58,776 nt of DNA from Anthropogastromicrobium sp050944455 (GTDB lineage: Bacteria; Bacillota; Clostridia; Lachnospirales; Lachnospiraceae). Position 1 is the first letter of the stretch. Each line of letters opens with the position of its first letter. Shown piece after piece: positions 7,940-15,626 of this stretch. The notes under the pieces are model-generated. The model saw nothing but the letters and a program-made list of their open reading frames with translations. It made no database searches and had not been told where the DNA came from. The DNA lies in assembly GCA_050944455.1 (NCBI GenBank), contig JBMNRC010000018.1, positions 1 through 58,776 on the forward strand, given 5' to 3'. The translations under genes and the position numbers were made by a program.

Positions 7940-9277
7940 ATGACTTCTTCCGTATCTCTTCAGGATCTGGAAAAATATGACGCTTCTTTCGAGGCGGACA
8001 GCCGGAACGCTGCCGCAATGCACGCGGTGACGAACTGCGGCCTGAAGGCGGCTGCCAAAAATGAGGAATCCCTGAAAAAGGTCCGCCACACATTCTCCCT
8101 GCAGCTCAAGCAGGGTGACATTACCAACCAGAAACAGAGCGGACGCTGCTGGATGTTCGCGGCGCTCAACACTTTCCGGTTTGAGGTGATGAAAAACCTG
8201 AACCTGAAGACGTTTGAACTTTCCCAGAACTACACGCTTTTCTATGACAAGCTCGAAAAATCCAACTATTTTCTTGAAAGCGTCCTGGAAACGCTCGACG
8301 AGCCGCTGAACGGACGGCTGATGGCTTTCCTTCTGACAGCGCCGGTCAACGACGGCGGCCAGTGGGATATGCTCTGCAATCTCATCCGCAAGTACGGCGT
8401 CGTGCCGAAGGATATCATGCCCGAGACCAAAGCTTCCTCCGCCACCCGTGAGATGGACGCCCTGCTGACCAGAAAGCTCCGTGAGGACGCGATGATCCTT
8501 CGGAGAAGAGCCGGAAAGGGAACGCCTGTGGAAGACCTGCGCGCGGAGAAGCAGGAAATGCTGAGCGAGATCTACCGCATTCTCTGCGTCTGCCTGGGTA
8601 AGCCGCCGAAGAAATTCGATTTTGAAGTCACTGACAAGGATGACAAATTCTTCCGCGACGCGGATATTACTCCGCAGCAGTTCTTCGAGCGCTATGTAAA
8701 GCTGAACCTGGATGACTATGTCAGCCTGATCAACGCGCCGACCGCCGATAAGCCCTACCACAGAAGCTACAGCGTCCGTTTCCTCGGAAACGTGAAGGAA
8801 GGACATATCGTGCGCTACCTGAATCTTCCGGTCGAGGATCTGAAGAAGGCCGCGATCGCGCAGCTTCAGTCCGGCTCCCCGGTGTGGTTCGGAAGCGACG
8901 TCGGGCAGTTCTCCGAGTCTGACAGCGGCGTGATGGATACCGAACTGTACGATTTCAGGGACCTGCTTTCCGTCGGCGACGGCATGAACAAGGCCGACCG
9001 CCTGGATTACGGGGAGAGCCTGATGACTCACGCCATGGTTCTCCAGGGCGTCAACCTGGATGACAGCGGAAAGCCTGACCGCTGGCGCGTGGAAAACAGC
9101 TGGGGCGATGAGCGCGGGCTGAAAGGCTGGTACGTGATGAGCGACGCCTGGTTTGACGAATACGTTTACCAGATCGTCGTCAACAAGAAGTTCCTCACTG
9201 CGGAAGCGCTGAAGGAATACGAATCAGAGCCGATCATGCTGGAGCCGTGGGATCCGATGGGGTCGCTGGCTGACTGA
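7940..9277 (+). CDS. pepC: Aminopeptidase C (bleomycin hydrolase family)
   Basis: A 445-residue papain-like (C1B) cytoplasmic aminopeptidase that trims N-terminal residues from peptides and normally forms hexamers. The catalytic Cys is Cys70 in QSGRCWMF, the His is His364 in LMTHAM, and the Asn is Asn386 in ENSWGD. The C-terminus ends DPMGSLAD, close to the conserved family tail that enters the active site. The ATG at 7940 follows AAGGAAAGG and gives the normal family length. It is a single-gene unit with its own promoter and terminator. Confidence 0.95.
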   Translation: MTSSVSLQDLEKYDASFEADSRNAAAMHAVTNCGLKAAAKNEESLKKVRHTFSLQLKQGDITNQKQSGRCWMFAALNTFRFEVMKNLNLKTFELSQNYTLFYDKLEKSNYFLESVLETLDEPLNGRLMAFLLTAPVNDGGQWDMLCNLIRKYGVVPKDIMPETKASSATREMDALLTRKLREDAMILRRRAGKGTPVEDLRAEKQEMLSEIYRILCVCLGKPPKKFDFEVTDKDDKFFRDADITPQQFFERYVKLNLDDYVSLINAPTADKPYHRSYSVRFLGNVKEGHIVRYLNLPVEDLKKAAIAQLQSGSPVWFGSDVGQFSESDSGVMDTELYDFRDLLSVGDGMNKADRLDYGESLMTHAMVLQGVNLDDSGKPDRWRVENSWGDERGLKGWYVMSDAWFDEYVYQIVVNKKFLTAEALKEYESEPIMLEPWDPMGSLAD

Positions 9278-9304
9278 CAGAATCACAGATACAGATAAAG
9301 CAGG

Positions 9305-9338
9305 GGAGCCTGCCGGATATTTCCGGCAGGCTCCTTTT
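9305..9338 (+). terminator. Intrinsic terminator of pepC
   Basis: A 12-bp GC-rich stem (GGAGCCTGCCGG with its complement, loop ATATTT, 9305-9334) is followed by TTTTC. It lies 27 bp after the pepC stop. Confidence 0.9.
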
Positions 9339-9349
9339 CATCCTGTGTT

Positions 9350-9540
9350 CAGATCAGTCAGTTTTCCGATCGGTTGATCTTGATTCAGTCCATCTGCTGA
9401 TCGGTCGGACTTCCGATCATCCGGTCTTTCAATCAGGCTGTTTTCGCCAGTCTTCCGGTAACTCCGCTTTCCGGTCAGCCAGCCTTTTGAACTGCCAATT
9501 TTCCGGTCAGCCAGCCTTTGATCTGCCGGCCTTCGGGTCG
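9350..9540. repeat. Degenerate short repeats (TTCCGGTCAG / TTCCGATCGG units)
   Basis: The gap between the pepC terminator and the esterase stop is built of degenerate units. The clearest pair is TTTTCCGGTCAGCCAGCCTT-like sequence near 9468 and 9499, and earlier copies read TTCCGATC. A similar TTCCGGTCAG string occurs in the array at 6724-6791. No coding potential is seen. Confidence 0.6.
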
Positions 9541-9541
9541 G

Positions 9542-10780
9542 TCAGTTTTTCTGTTCGTCCGCAGAAACAGGCTTATCCGTGAATTTTCCGAATTCCGGCA
9601 GGGTTTTCAGAAATTCCACGATCTCCGCCGCGAACCTTCGATGCGCCTTTATGCCGGGATGCTCCCTGGCTCCGATCTCCTCCTCCCTGATCGGAAGCAG
9701 GTGGAGAAAATGGATTTTCTCATCCCCGGTTTCCGCCTGAACCCTTCGCACGGCGCTCTGCGTGCATGGGGTGAGCAGGTCCCCGAACATTCCCTGGCAG
9801 GCCACAATCTGCGCCTGGGGATTGCATTCCCGCACAACGCGCAGAAAATCGGTATAGGCGTTTTCAAACAGCATCAGATCAGCCGGGTCCGGCGTGCCGT
9901 CCGGATTCAGGCGCATCCCGAAGGTCTCTCCCGTTGACGGATCCGTGTAAGCCGGCTGGGAGAACGCGTTCGCGTCGTTTGCCCCGAGATTGACAATCAC
10001 CGCGTCCGGGCGGAATGCGCTGAAATCCCAGTTCTCACAGGTTCCCCTCTCCCGGTCCTTCTCTCCGCGGGCAGCGAGGCAGACGCCCCGGTACAGATCG
10101 GGAACCCGCCCGTGAGGGTCATTATTCCAGGCGCACACCACGCCCCACCCACATTGTGAAACAATGTTATAATCAGCTTTGAGAGCCTTCGCTGTCAGCC
10201 AGGTGTAGTTTCTCACCGCGGAAAACCACTCGCTGATCCACTCCATCTCCCCGCGGGCGCCGATGGCCCCCTCGCCGGAAGTCACGCTGTCGCCGACAAA
10301 TTCGAGGCGGCAGGCCGGTGCCTCCGGCGCTTCAAGCCTGCCGTCCGTGTAAATGGCATGGACGGCGAGAAGATTCTCGGGCTCCTGGCCCATCGGCTGG
10401 ATGTCCTTCAGCAGCTGAACGGTACGGCATACCGAAGGATCCGTATTCCGGAACACGCACAGGAACTGGCGGCCCCGGCGGAGCATCTGGCGGCTGATTG
10501 CCTCGCCGTCGATCACAACCGTGATCCACTGCTCGTAGGTTCGGTAGGCAGTCTCCAGTTCCACCCAGAGTTCCGACGCTGCGATGCGGAACCGGACCCC
10601 GCTTCCTGTCCAGTACAGATACAGCGGATCCCTGGACGGAACTGTTCTTCCCATAACGGCAATCCGATCGGTCTCCCCAATGCTGATTCTCCGAAGACTG
10701 AGGCATTGCTCCGGAATTCCGGTTTTCTCCTGCCCGGCGCGGCCGCCGGCTGTCCGCTCCCGCTCTGTGTCGGTCTGCAT
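9542..10780 (-). CDS. SGNH/GDSL esterase, CE2-like, cytoplasmic
   Basis: A 412-residue protein. The ATG at 10780 has an AAGGAG site; the frame extends upstream to 10909 without one. Residues to about 170 form a beta-rich carbohydrate-esterase N-terminal domain. The SGNH hydrolase domain follows: GDSVTSGEG (nucleophile Ser, block I), VIVNLGANDAN (block III) and REHPGIKAHRRFA (block V His). This two-part build matches carbohydrate esterase family 2, which removes acetyl groups from plant glycans. No signal peptide is present, so it would act on imported oligosaccharides. It has no obvious operon partner. Confidence 0.8.
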   Translation of the reverse strand: MQTDTERERTAGGRAGQEKTGIPEQCLSLRRISIGETDRIAVMGRTVPSRDPLYLYWTGSGVRFRIAASELWVELETAYRTYEQWITVVIDGEAISRQMLRRGRQFLCVFRNTDPSVCRTVQLLKDIQPMGQEPENLLAVHAIYTDGRLEAPEAPACRLEFVGDSVTSGEGAIGARGEMEWISEWFSAVRNYTWLTAKALKADYNIVSQCGWGVVCAWNNDPHGRVPDLYRGVCLAARGEKDRERGTCENWDFSAFRPDAVIVNLGANDANAFSQPAYTDPSTGETFGMRLNPDGTPDPADLMLFENAYTDFLRVVRECNPQAQIVACQGMFGDLLTPCTQSAVRRVQAETGDEKIHFLHLLPIREEEIGAREHPGIKAHRRFAAEIVEFLKTLPEFGKFTDKPVSADEQKN

Positions 10781-10970
10781 GATCTTTCTCTCCTTCCTGC
10801 CCCTGTGCCCGGGATGCCCCGCGGTTTTTACGCTCAGGACTGCTCCATCTGTCTGCCCGCGGACCCGCGCTTTCCATTTGTCGTCCACAAGCCCGCTATT
10901 CCCAGCCATCTGTCCGCAGGCCCGCTATTCCCGGTTTCCCAGGCGGTCTCCCACTCAGATCCGCCTCAGT
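10781..10970. other. Gap between OLD gene and esterase
   Basis: 190 bp with no gene. A 13-bp motif, GCCCGCTATTCCC, is repeated at 10891 and 10920 (29 bp apart). No clear promoter was found for the esterase. Confidence 0.5.
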
Positions 10971-12839
10971 TCATTCCTTTTTGCTGCCGCCGGCTTCCCG
11001 GTTCTGGAAATAGAGGAAGTGCTCCACGGCGTCGAGGATATCGGCGAATTCGCTGCGCGGCGCCGCGTCGATGTACTTCTGCAGGATTTCATTTTCCCTG
11101 TTCCCGCGGTAGCGGGCATAGTAGACGTCAAACAGATTGTGGCCGCGCAGATATTTGCGGATGAGCTCCAGATGCGCCTTCACGTCCTCCGGGCGTTTCA
11201 GGTTCCTGCCAAGCACCTGTCTCAGGTGGATTCCCGACGTGCAGTGATTCCAGGATTCGCGCCAGTTTTTCAGGAAAATCCGGTAGAATTCATCCTCACT
11301 CCGAATGACTCCGATCTTCGCCATCACCTTCGGGTTCATAAAATAGTTCTCCAGCGAGTAATAGCGCAGAATCAGCACATTGTCCTCGGTCACCCGCGGC
11401 ATGCCGTTTCCGTCCACATGTCTCTGGCTTTCATAATACCCGCACAGCTGGCGCTTGAGATCCGACGCGTTTTTGCCGTCGCCGTCCCGGATCATCAGAA
11501 AGCTGTCGCCCAGATAAACCTGGTTCATGTACTTCAGGTTCGCGTAAGTTTCGATGTTCGTGCAGCTGTTGGTGGTGAGAATCGCGATGCGGGACAGCTC
11601 GCCGTTCTCATCGACGGTATCCGGGAAATATTTCTTCAGGATCAGCGGAAGGCGGCTCTTGTCTTCCTTTCCCTCCACGATAAACACGAAATCGACGTTG
11701 AGGATATCCCCGGCGGTGTAGCCCAGGTCGTCCAGGATCCCGTTGACGTCGGTCTCTTCCTGCATTTCTGAATCGCCGTGATCATCCAGGATCATCTGGC
11801 GGATTTCTCGGTTGTTGAAGTTGGGCAGCAGGTTCGGGGCGTGGGTCGTGAAGATCACCTGGTTTTTGCGCGAGAGCCGGCAGAGAATGTTTCCGACGGT
11901 TTTCTGCAGCTTCGGGTGCAGGAAAGTCTCCGGCTCGTCCAGCAGGAAGATCGCGGGAATCTTTTCATTCATCGCCGCGTAGGTTTCCAGCAGGGAGAAA
12001 AGGTAGATGCTCTTCATGCCGTTGCCCATGAAGCCAGTGGATCGGCGCTCGCCGGTGTGGCTGTCCCTGACCTCGGACGTGAGCCGCAGCATCTGCGAGG
12101 CGTCCTGTCTCATTCCGTACAGGATGTCGTCCTGGCCTCCGTTCCGGTGATAGTTGTCGTTCACCGTCCCCGCAAAGCCGTTGATGTTGTTCTGCGCGAG
12201 CTTATAATCCAGCAGCCTGGAAATTTCAAGCACGTTGAGATCCTCAGGTTTTTTCGCGCAGATCGCGGGAATGCACGCGAAATCTCCCCGGCACTGGCGG
12301 GAGGGGTCCAGAACGCAGCGGCCGGCCTCCAGCAGCCGGAGACTTTCGTCCGCCTGCAGCCACAGCAGGTCCTGCTCGAGAGCCCGCGGATCCCGGTCCG
12401 TCCCGACGGAAATCACCCGCGGGAGGATTTCCCGGATGGCGTCATTCCGCGCTCCCCCGATCAGGTACTCCGCTTCCCGCGCGTCTCTCCGCGCAACGTA
12501 CTCAAAATTGACGCAGCGGTTTTCACAGCCCAGTTTCCCGCAGAAATCGCTGTACCAGGCATCGTAATCCCGTTCGCTGCTGACCATGCCGTAGGAGAAC
12601 ATCTGCTCGAAATCCTGGTCGGAAATCCGCATGGTGATTCCGACGCGGATGACGTCACCGTAATCTCCGTACTCATATGACTTTGGATTCTCCCGGCTCA
12701 GCGCAAGCTTCACGGCGTCCAGGACCGAAGATTTACCGGTATTATTGCGGCCGACCAGAATCAGCGCCATTTCGATATCGCTGATTGTAATATCCTTCAG
12801 GGACTTGTAATTCACGATATGCAGGTTTTCTATCTTCAT
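10971..12839 (-). CDS. OLD-family ATPase/TOPRIM nuclease
   Basis: A 622-residue protein with an N-terminal ABC/SMC-like ATPase: Walker A GRNNTGKSS at 30-38, signature-like GFMGNGMKS near 269, and Walker B IFLLDEPE at 297-304 with HAPNLLPN after it. A C-terminal TOPRIM domain follows, with VEGKED at 388-393 and RDGDGK at 451-456. These acidic residues bind metal for nicking or cleaving DNA in OLD nucleases. No UvrD-like partner (GajB) or reverse transcriptase adjoins it, so it looks like a class 1, stand-alone OLD protein. Such proteins often act in anti-phage defence, but DNA repair is also possible. It has its own promoter. Cellular role is unproven. Confidence 0.85.
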   Translation of the reverse strand: MKIENLHIVNYKSLKDITISDIEMALILVGRNNTGKSSVLDAVKLALSRENPKSYEYGDYGDVIRVGITMRISDQDFEQMFSYGMVSSERDYDAWYSDFCGKLGCENRCVNFEYVARRDAREAEYLIGGARNDAIREILPRVISVGTDRDPRALEQDLLWLQADESLRLLEAGRCVLDPSRQCRGDFACIPAICAKKPEDLNVLEISRLLDYKLAQNNINGFAGTVNDNYHRNGGQDDILYGMRQDASQMLRLTSEVRDSHTGERRSTGFMGNGMKSIYLFSLLETYAAMNEKIPAIFLLDEPETFLHPKLQKTVGNILCRLSRKNQVIFTTHAPNLLPNFNNREIRQMILDDHGDSEMQEETDVNGILDDLGYTAGDILNVDFVFIVEGKEDKSRLPLILKKYFPDTVDENGELSRIAILTTNSCTNIETYANLKYMNQVYLGDSFLMIRDGDGKNASDLKRQLCGYYESQRHVDGNGMPRVTEDNVLILRYYSLENYFMNPKVMAKIGVIRSEDEFYRIFLKNWRESWNHCTSGIHLRQVLGRNLKRPEDVKAHLELIRKYLRGHNLFDVYYARYRGNRENEILQKYIDAAPRSEFADILDAVEHFLYFQNREAGGSKKE

Positions 12840-12926
12840 ATGTACGCGGTTCCTTCCTGTTCTGCGGCGTTCTGCCGCCCGGCGCCCGCGGCCGGGTAAG
12901 GCGAAGCCTTCAGAAAGATCAGATAA

Positions 12927-12955
12927 AGCATAACACTGTCAGGGAGCGCCTGCAA
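12927..12955 (-). promoter_or_regulatory. Promoter of the OLD gene
   Basis: TTGCAG (12955-12950), 17-bp spacer, TATGCT (12932-12927) on the minus strand, about 85 bp upstream of the OLD start. It lies just downstream of the terminator of the dnaJ-like operon, so the OLD gene is probably transcribed independently. Confidence 0.65.
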
Positions 12956-12970
12956 TGCCGCGAAAAGAAT

Positions 12971-13010
12971 AAAAACCGGGCGGAGAAGTCTTAACAGACC
13001 TTCCCGCCCG
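12971..13010 (-). terminator. Intrinsic terminator of the DnaJ/DUF5685/zinc-ribbon operon
   Basis: A GC-rich inverted repeat at 12977-13010 (CGGGCGGGAAG arms, one mismatch) is followed on the minus strand by GTTTTTATTC. It lies about 110 bp past the dnaJ-like stop. Confidence 0.85.
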
Positions 13011-13122
13011 TACATGAATCCCGGATCTGCTGATACCCGGACATGGTTTTCTGACATCCGGATATTCTGAAACCCATTATCTTCTTAATATAATATCCTG
13101 CCGTCCTGCCGCGGAACAAAGA

Positions 13123-13800
13123 TCAGATGCAGAAGCACAGCGGGACGCCTCCGCCCGCGCACATGGAGCAGATCGCGCAGGCCGCGCAGGCTTTGCACCA
13201 CGTGGGCACTTCCTGGCTTCCGCCCCATCCCATGTCTTCAGAACGCTGCTGATACCACTGTCCGCCGGATTCCAGCGTCTGGACCAGCTGCCGGTACATC
13301 TGGTTGTCCGGCTCCATCCTCTGCGCGGTTCTCGCGTAATTCAGCGCGTTGACCGTGTTTCCCATGCCTGAGCTTGCCACAGCAGCCAGATAATACCATT
13401 TGGCCGGGCGCTGTTTCATATTGTTTAAAACATTCATCGCCTCGCGGTAGTGCCCGGAGTTGATATAGTTGGCCGCGGCCTGGAACTCGATCGGCTCTCC
13501 TGTGTCCTGATTCTGCTGTCTGTAGCCGCCGAAGCCGCCCCAGCCTGCGTTTCCCCAGCCTGAGCCTCCCCAGCCCGAACCGTATTCGCCCTGTCCCGAT
13601 CCGGACGAACCGTACTGGCGTTCCTTCATGATCATGCTGTAGGCCTGCTGGACTTCCTTGAATTTCTCCTCCGCCTGGGCCTTGTTGGGATTATTGACAT
13701 TCGCATCGGGATGATATTTGCGGCTCAGCCGGCGGTAGGCCTTTTTGATCTCTTCGTCGCTCGCGTTTCTCGATACACCCAATACTTCATATGGATCCAT
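13123..13800 (-). CDS. J-domain protein with TPR-like region and Cys-rich tail
   Basis: A 225-residue protein. Residues 1 to about 65 are a J-domain with helix II basic residues and HPD at 30-32, the motif that stimulates DnaK ATPase. A Gly/Ser/Trp-rich linker (about 68-95) follows, then a helical region resembling TPR repeats (about 105-175). The last 24 residues carry seven cysteines in CxxC-like spacing (WCKACAACAICSMC...CFC). It lacks the DnaJ zinc-finger and substrate domains, so it is a specialised co-chaperone and not the housekeeping DnaJ. It is the last gene of a three-gene operon with DUF5685 and a zinc-ribbon protein. The client is unknown. Confidence 0.85.
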   Translation of the reverse strand: MDPYEVLGVSRNASDEEIKKAYRRLSRKYHPDANVNNPNKAQAEEKFKEVQQAYSMIMKERQYGSSGSGQGEYGSGWGGSGWGNAGWGGFGGYRQQNQDTGEPIEFQAAANYINSGHYREAMNVLNNMKQRPAKWYYLAAVASSGMGNTVNALNYARTAQRMEPDNQMYRQLVQTLESGGQWYQQRSEDMGWGGSQEVPTWCKACAACAICSMCAGGGVPLCFCI

Positions 13801-13866
13801 ATTTTCCTCGTATTTCTGTCCCTTCCGTTCAGGGGCTGCCGGCGGCTTCTGCCGGGTTCGGGGCTG

Positions 13867-14733
13867 TTATTTCCCGTTCCTGTCTGCCTTTTTGCTTTCT
13901 TCCTTTTTTTCCTGTTTCCGGTCTTCCGTGATTCTCAGATATTTAACCCATACGCCGGAATACAGAATGTTGCGGAGCAGATCCTCATTCTGAAGGATAG
14001 GAAGCGTTTCAAATGCGCGGCAGCATCCTCCCATCATCATCCGCAGCCAGGAACGCACGCTTTCCGCGAGAGTTCCCTGGCGGTACAGATCTTTGAAGGG
14101 ATTGTAGCTCCCGGACCGTATATCTTTTTCCACATCGTCGTAAGCGTCCATCCAGTAGATGAATTTGCCCAGGTAGAAGCCGATCTGCCGGAGTTCCTCC
14201 GACCACTGGTCCTCCTGCCGGACAAAAACCTCCGCTATCGCCTTCCCGGTGAGCGTGGCCGCTGATTCGACGTCCGGTTCGTTCTTTTTTTCAAGCCTGT
14301 GAATTTTGTCTATGTATTGGAGCAGAGCCTTGTTCTGGCGCGGATACTTTTCACCGAGACGGCGGACCTTTTCCCGGTTCGCCAGGGTGAAAAGCCCGGC
14401 CGCCGGCTTTTTATCGTCAATCCAGTCATCCTGGAAATTGTAATATTCGAGCAGAAAATTCATATCCGCGGCGTACCGGACCGAGGGTGTTATAATCAGC
14501 TTTCTCCGGGTCGCCGGATGGTGCAGACAGCGGTTTTCATAGGTTTTTTCTTCTTCCTCGTAAAGGCTGGAAAGCAGGACTGCCAGAAAAGTACAGTCGT
14601 AATTCAGCCCTACTGCTGAAAAGTGACCGTATCTGTGACGCATCACCGTACAGACGCCGCAGTAGTAAGCCGAGTCTTTTTCCTCATCCCGGACCTTCAG
14701 GTCGGGGCGGTTAATCATAACATATCCAAACAT
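13867..14733 (-). CDS. DUF5685 family protein
   Basis: A 288-residue protein that I recognise as DUF5685 by its N-terminus MFGYVMIN and the segment YYCGVCTVMRHRYG at about 23-36, followed by LNYDCTF. A second Cys/His site, CLHHPATRR, lies near residue 70, so metal binding by a Cys/His cluster is plausible. It is otherwise helical and mainly soluble. DUF5685 is a family of unknown function. Here it lies between a zinc-ribbon membrane protein and a J-domain protein, with gaps of 92 and 66 bp. The ribosome site before 14733 is weak, but the conserved start supports the call. Confidence 0.8.
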   Translation of the reverse strand: MFGYVMINRPDLKVRDEEKDSAYYCGVCTVMRHRYGHFSAVGLNYDCTFLAVLLSSLYEEEEKTYENRCLHHPATRRKLIITPSVRYAADMNFLLEYYNFQDDWIDDKKPAAGLFTLANREKVRRLGEKYPRQNKALLQYIDKIHRLEKKNEPDVESAATLTGKAIAEVFVRQEDQWSEELRQIGFYLGKFIYWMDAYDDVEKDIRSGSYNPFKDLYRQGTLAESVRSWLRMMMGGCCRAFETLPILQNEDLLRNILYSGVWVKYLRITEDRKQEKKEESKKADRNGK

Positions 14734-14825
14734 AGGGCTGCTGTCTTTCCGCGGACGCCTCCCGCTCCCGTTTTGTTCCGCGTGAGGTTTCCGCTTTGGA
14801 TAATTGTCTGAAGAAACAGGTTTCC

Positions 14826-15296
14826 TCAGCTGTTTTTGATAAATTTCTCATGGCACTTCGGGCAGGTAATCTCAATCCGTCCCTTTCCCTTCGGCACCCT
14901 GATTTTGGTGCGGCAGTCCGGGTTCGGGCACGTATATATGTGATATTCCTTCCCATACTTAAATGTCAGTTTCACTGTCTGGTAACCTGATTTGATGTTT
15001 TTTCCGACCTGCCGGAACCATTCGCCGACGCCGCTTCCCTTTCCGGATCGGAAAAACGCCTGAACTTTATATTTTTTATCCAGATACCACGCGTTTTCAT
15101 CGCGGCGGGCCTGCAGGTTTTTGGAAAACATCCTGTAATAGCTGTAAATCAGGAGCACAACAGCGATTGTTGCTAAAATTCCTCCCCAGAAAAAGAAACT
15201 GAGGATTAACAAAATGATAGTCACAACGTTCAGGAATCGATTAAACTCATCGCTTCCGTAGCGACCGCTCATAAAATTCTGGAACCAGTTTTTCAT
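14826..15296 (-). CDS. Small membrane protein with C-terminal zinc ribbon
   Basis: A 156-residue protein. The ATG at 15296 has a GGAGGG site 8 nt upstream and starts MKNWFQNFMSGRYG; the frame opens earlier at 15335 without one. Two adjacent hydrophobic segments (about 20-55) form one hairpin or two membrane passes. The C-terminal cytoplasmic tail has CPNPDC and CPKCHEKF, a four-Cys zinc ribbon. It is the first gene of the unit with DUF5685 and the J-domain protein. Function is unknown; a membrane-anchored adaptor is an inference from architecture. Confidence 0.8.
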   Translation of the reverse strand: MKNWFQNFMSGRYGSDEFNRFLNVVTIILLILSFFFWGGILATIAVVLLIYSYYRMFSKNLQARRDENAWYLDKKYKVQAFFRSGKGSGVGEWFRQVGKNIKSGYQTVKLTFKYGKEYHIYTCPNPDCRTKIRVPKGKGRIEITCPKCHEKFIKNS

Positions 15297-15626
15297 AATG
15301 GCAACCCTCCGGAATCCCATTGACTTCGAAACCATCCCGAAAAAACTATACAGGATGGCTTCTTAGTTTGGAATTATAACATACATTCTGTGTCTGTTCT
15401 GTGAAAGCGATAAAGGAAATCTAAAACCTTTCTTAATTTGGCGGGGCTGCCCTGAAAGGCGGGACAATCCGGACAGGGCTGACGGAAATCCGGGACAATC
15501 CGGCCAGAACCGACGGAAGTCCGGGGCAGTCCGGCCGGGGCCAGCGGAAATCCGGGGCAATACGGCCGGAGCTGCCGGGAGTCCCGGAGAATTCCGCAGC
15601 CGCCCGGGATACGCTCCGCGCCCCGC
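15297..15626. other. Gap with an extended -10 promoter and a repeat array
   Basis: 330 bp between the zinc-ribbon gene and the ABC-F stop. It contains an extended -10 (TGT-TATAAT, 15378-15373, minus strand) that probably drives the zinc-ribbon/DUF5685/dnaJ operon; its -35 is poor. It also contains the 31-bp repeat array at 15461-15600. No gene is supported. Confidence 0.6.
15461..15600. repeat. 31-bp degenerate tandem repeat, about 4.5 copies
   Basis: Units of about 31 bp starting CGGGRCAATCCGG recur at 15461, 15492, 15523 and 15554, with a partial fifth. A 31-bp period shifts frame each unit, so the open frames here are not genes. No spacers are present, so it is not a CRISPR array. Confidence 0.85.

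Noticed and set aside
10150..10180. TATAAT-like strings with ACAATGTTATAATC at about 10152 and 21413
   Set aside because: One lies inside the esterase coding region and the other at the mraY end; neither has a -35 or a plausible downstream gene.
10971..12839. Gabija system (GajA with GajB)
   Set aside because: No UvrD-like gene adjoins the OLD gene; the helicase at 28984 is distant, on the other strand and behind ychF.
12836..13057. A 73-codon minus-strand frame overlapping the OLD start by 4 bp
   Set aside because: It contains the operon terminator and the OLD promoter and has no recognisable similarity.
15461..15600. CRISPR array
   Set aside because: Units are contiguous and degenerate, without unique spacers, and there are no cas genes.
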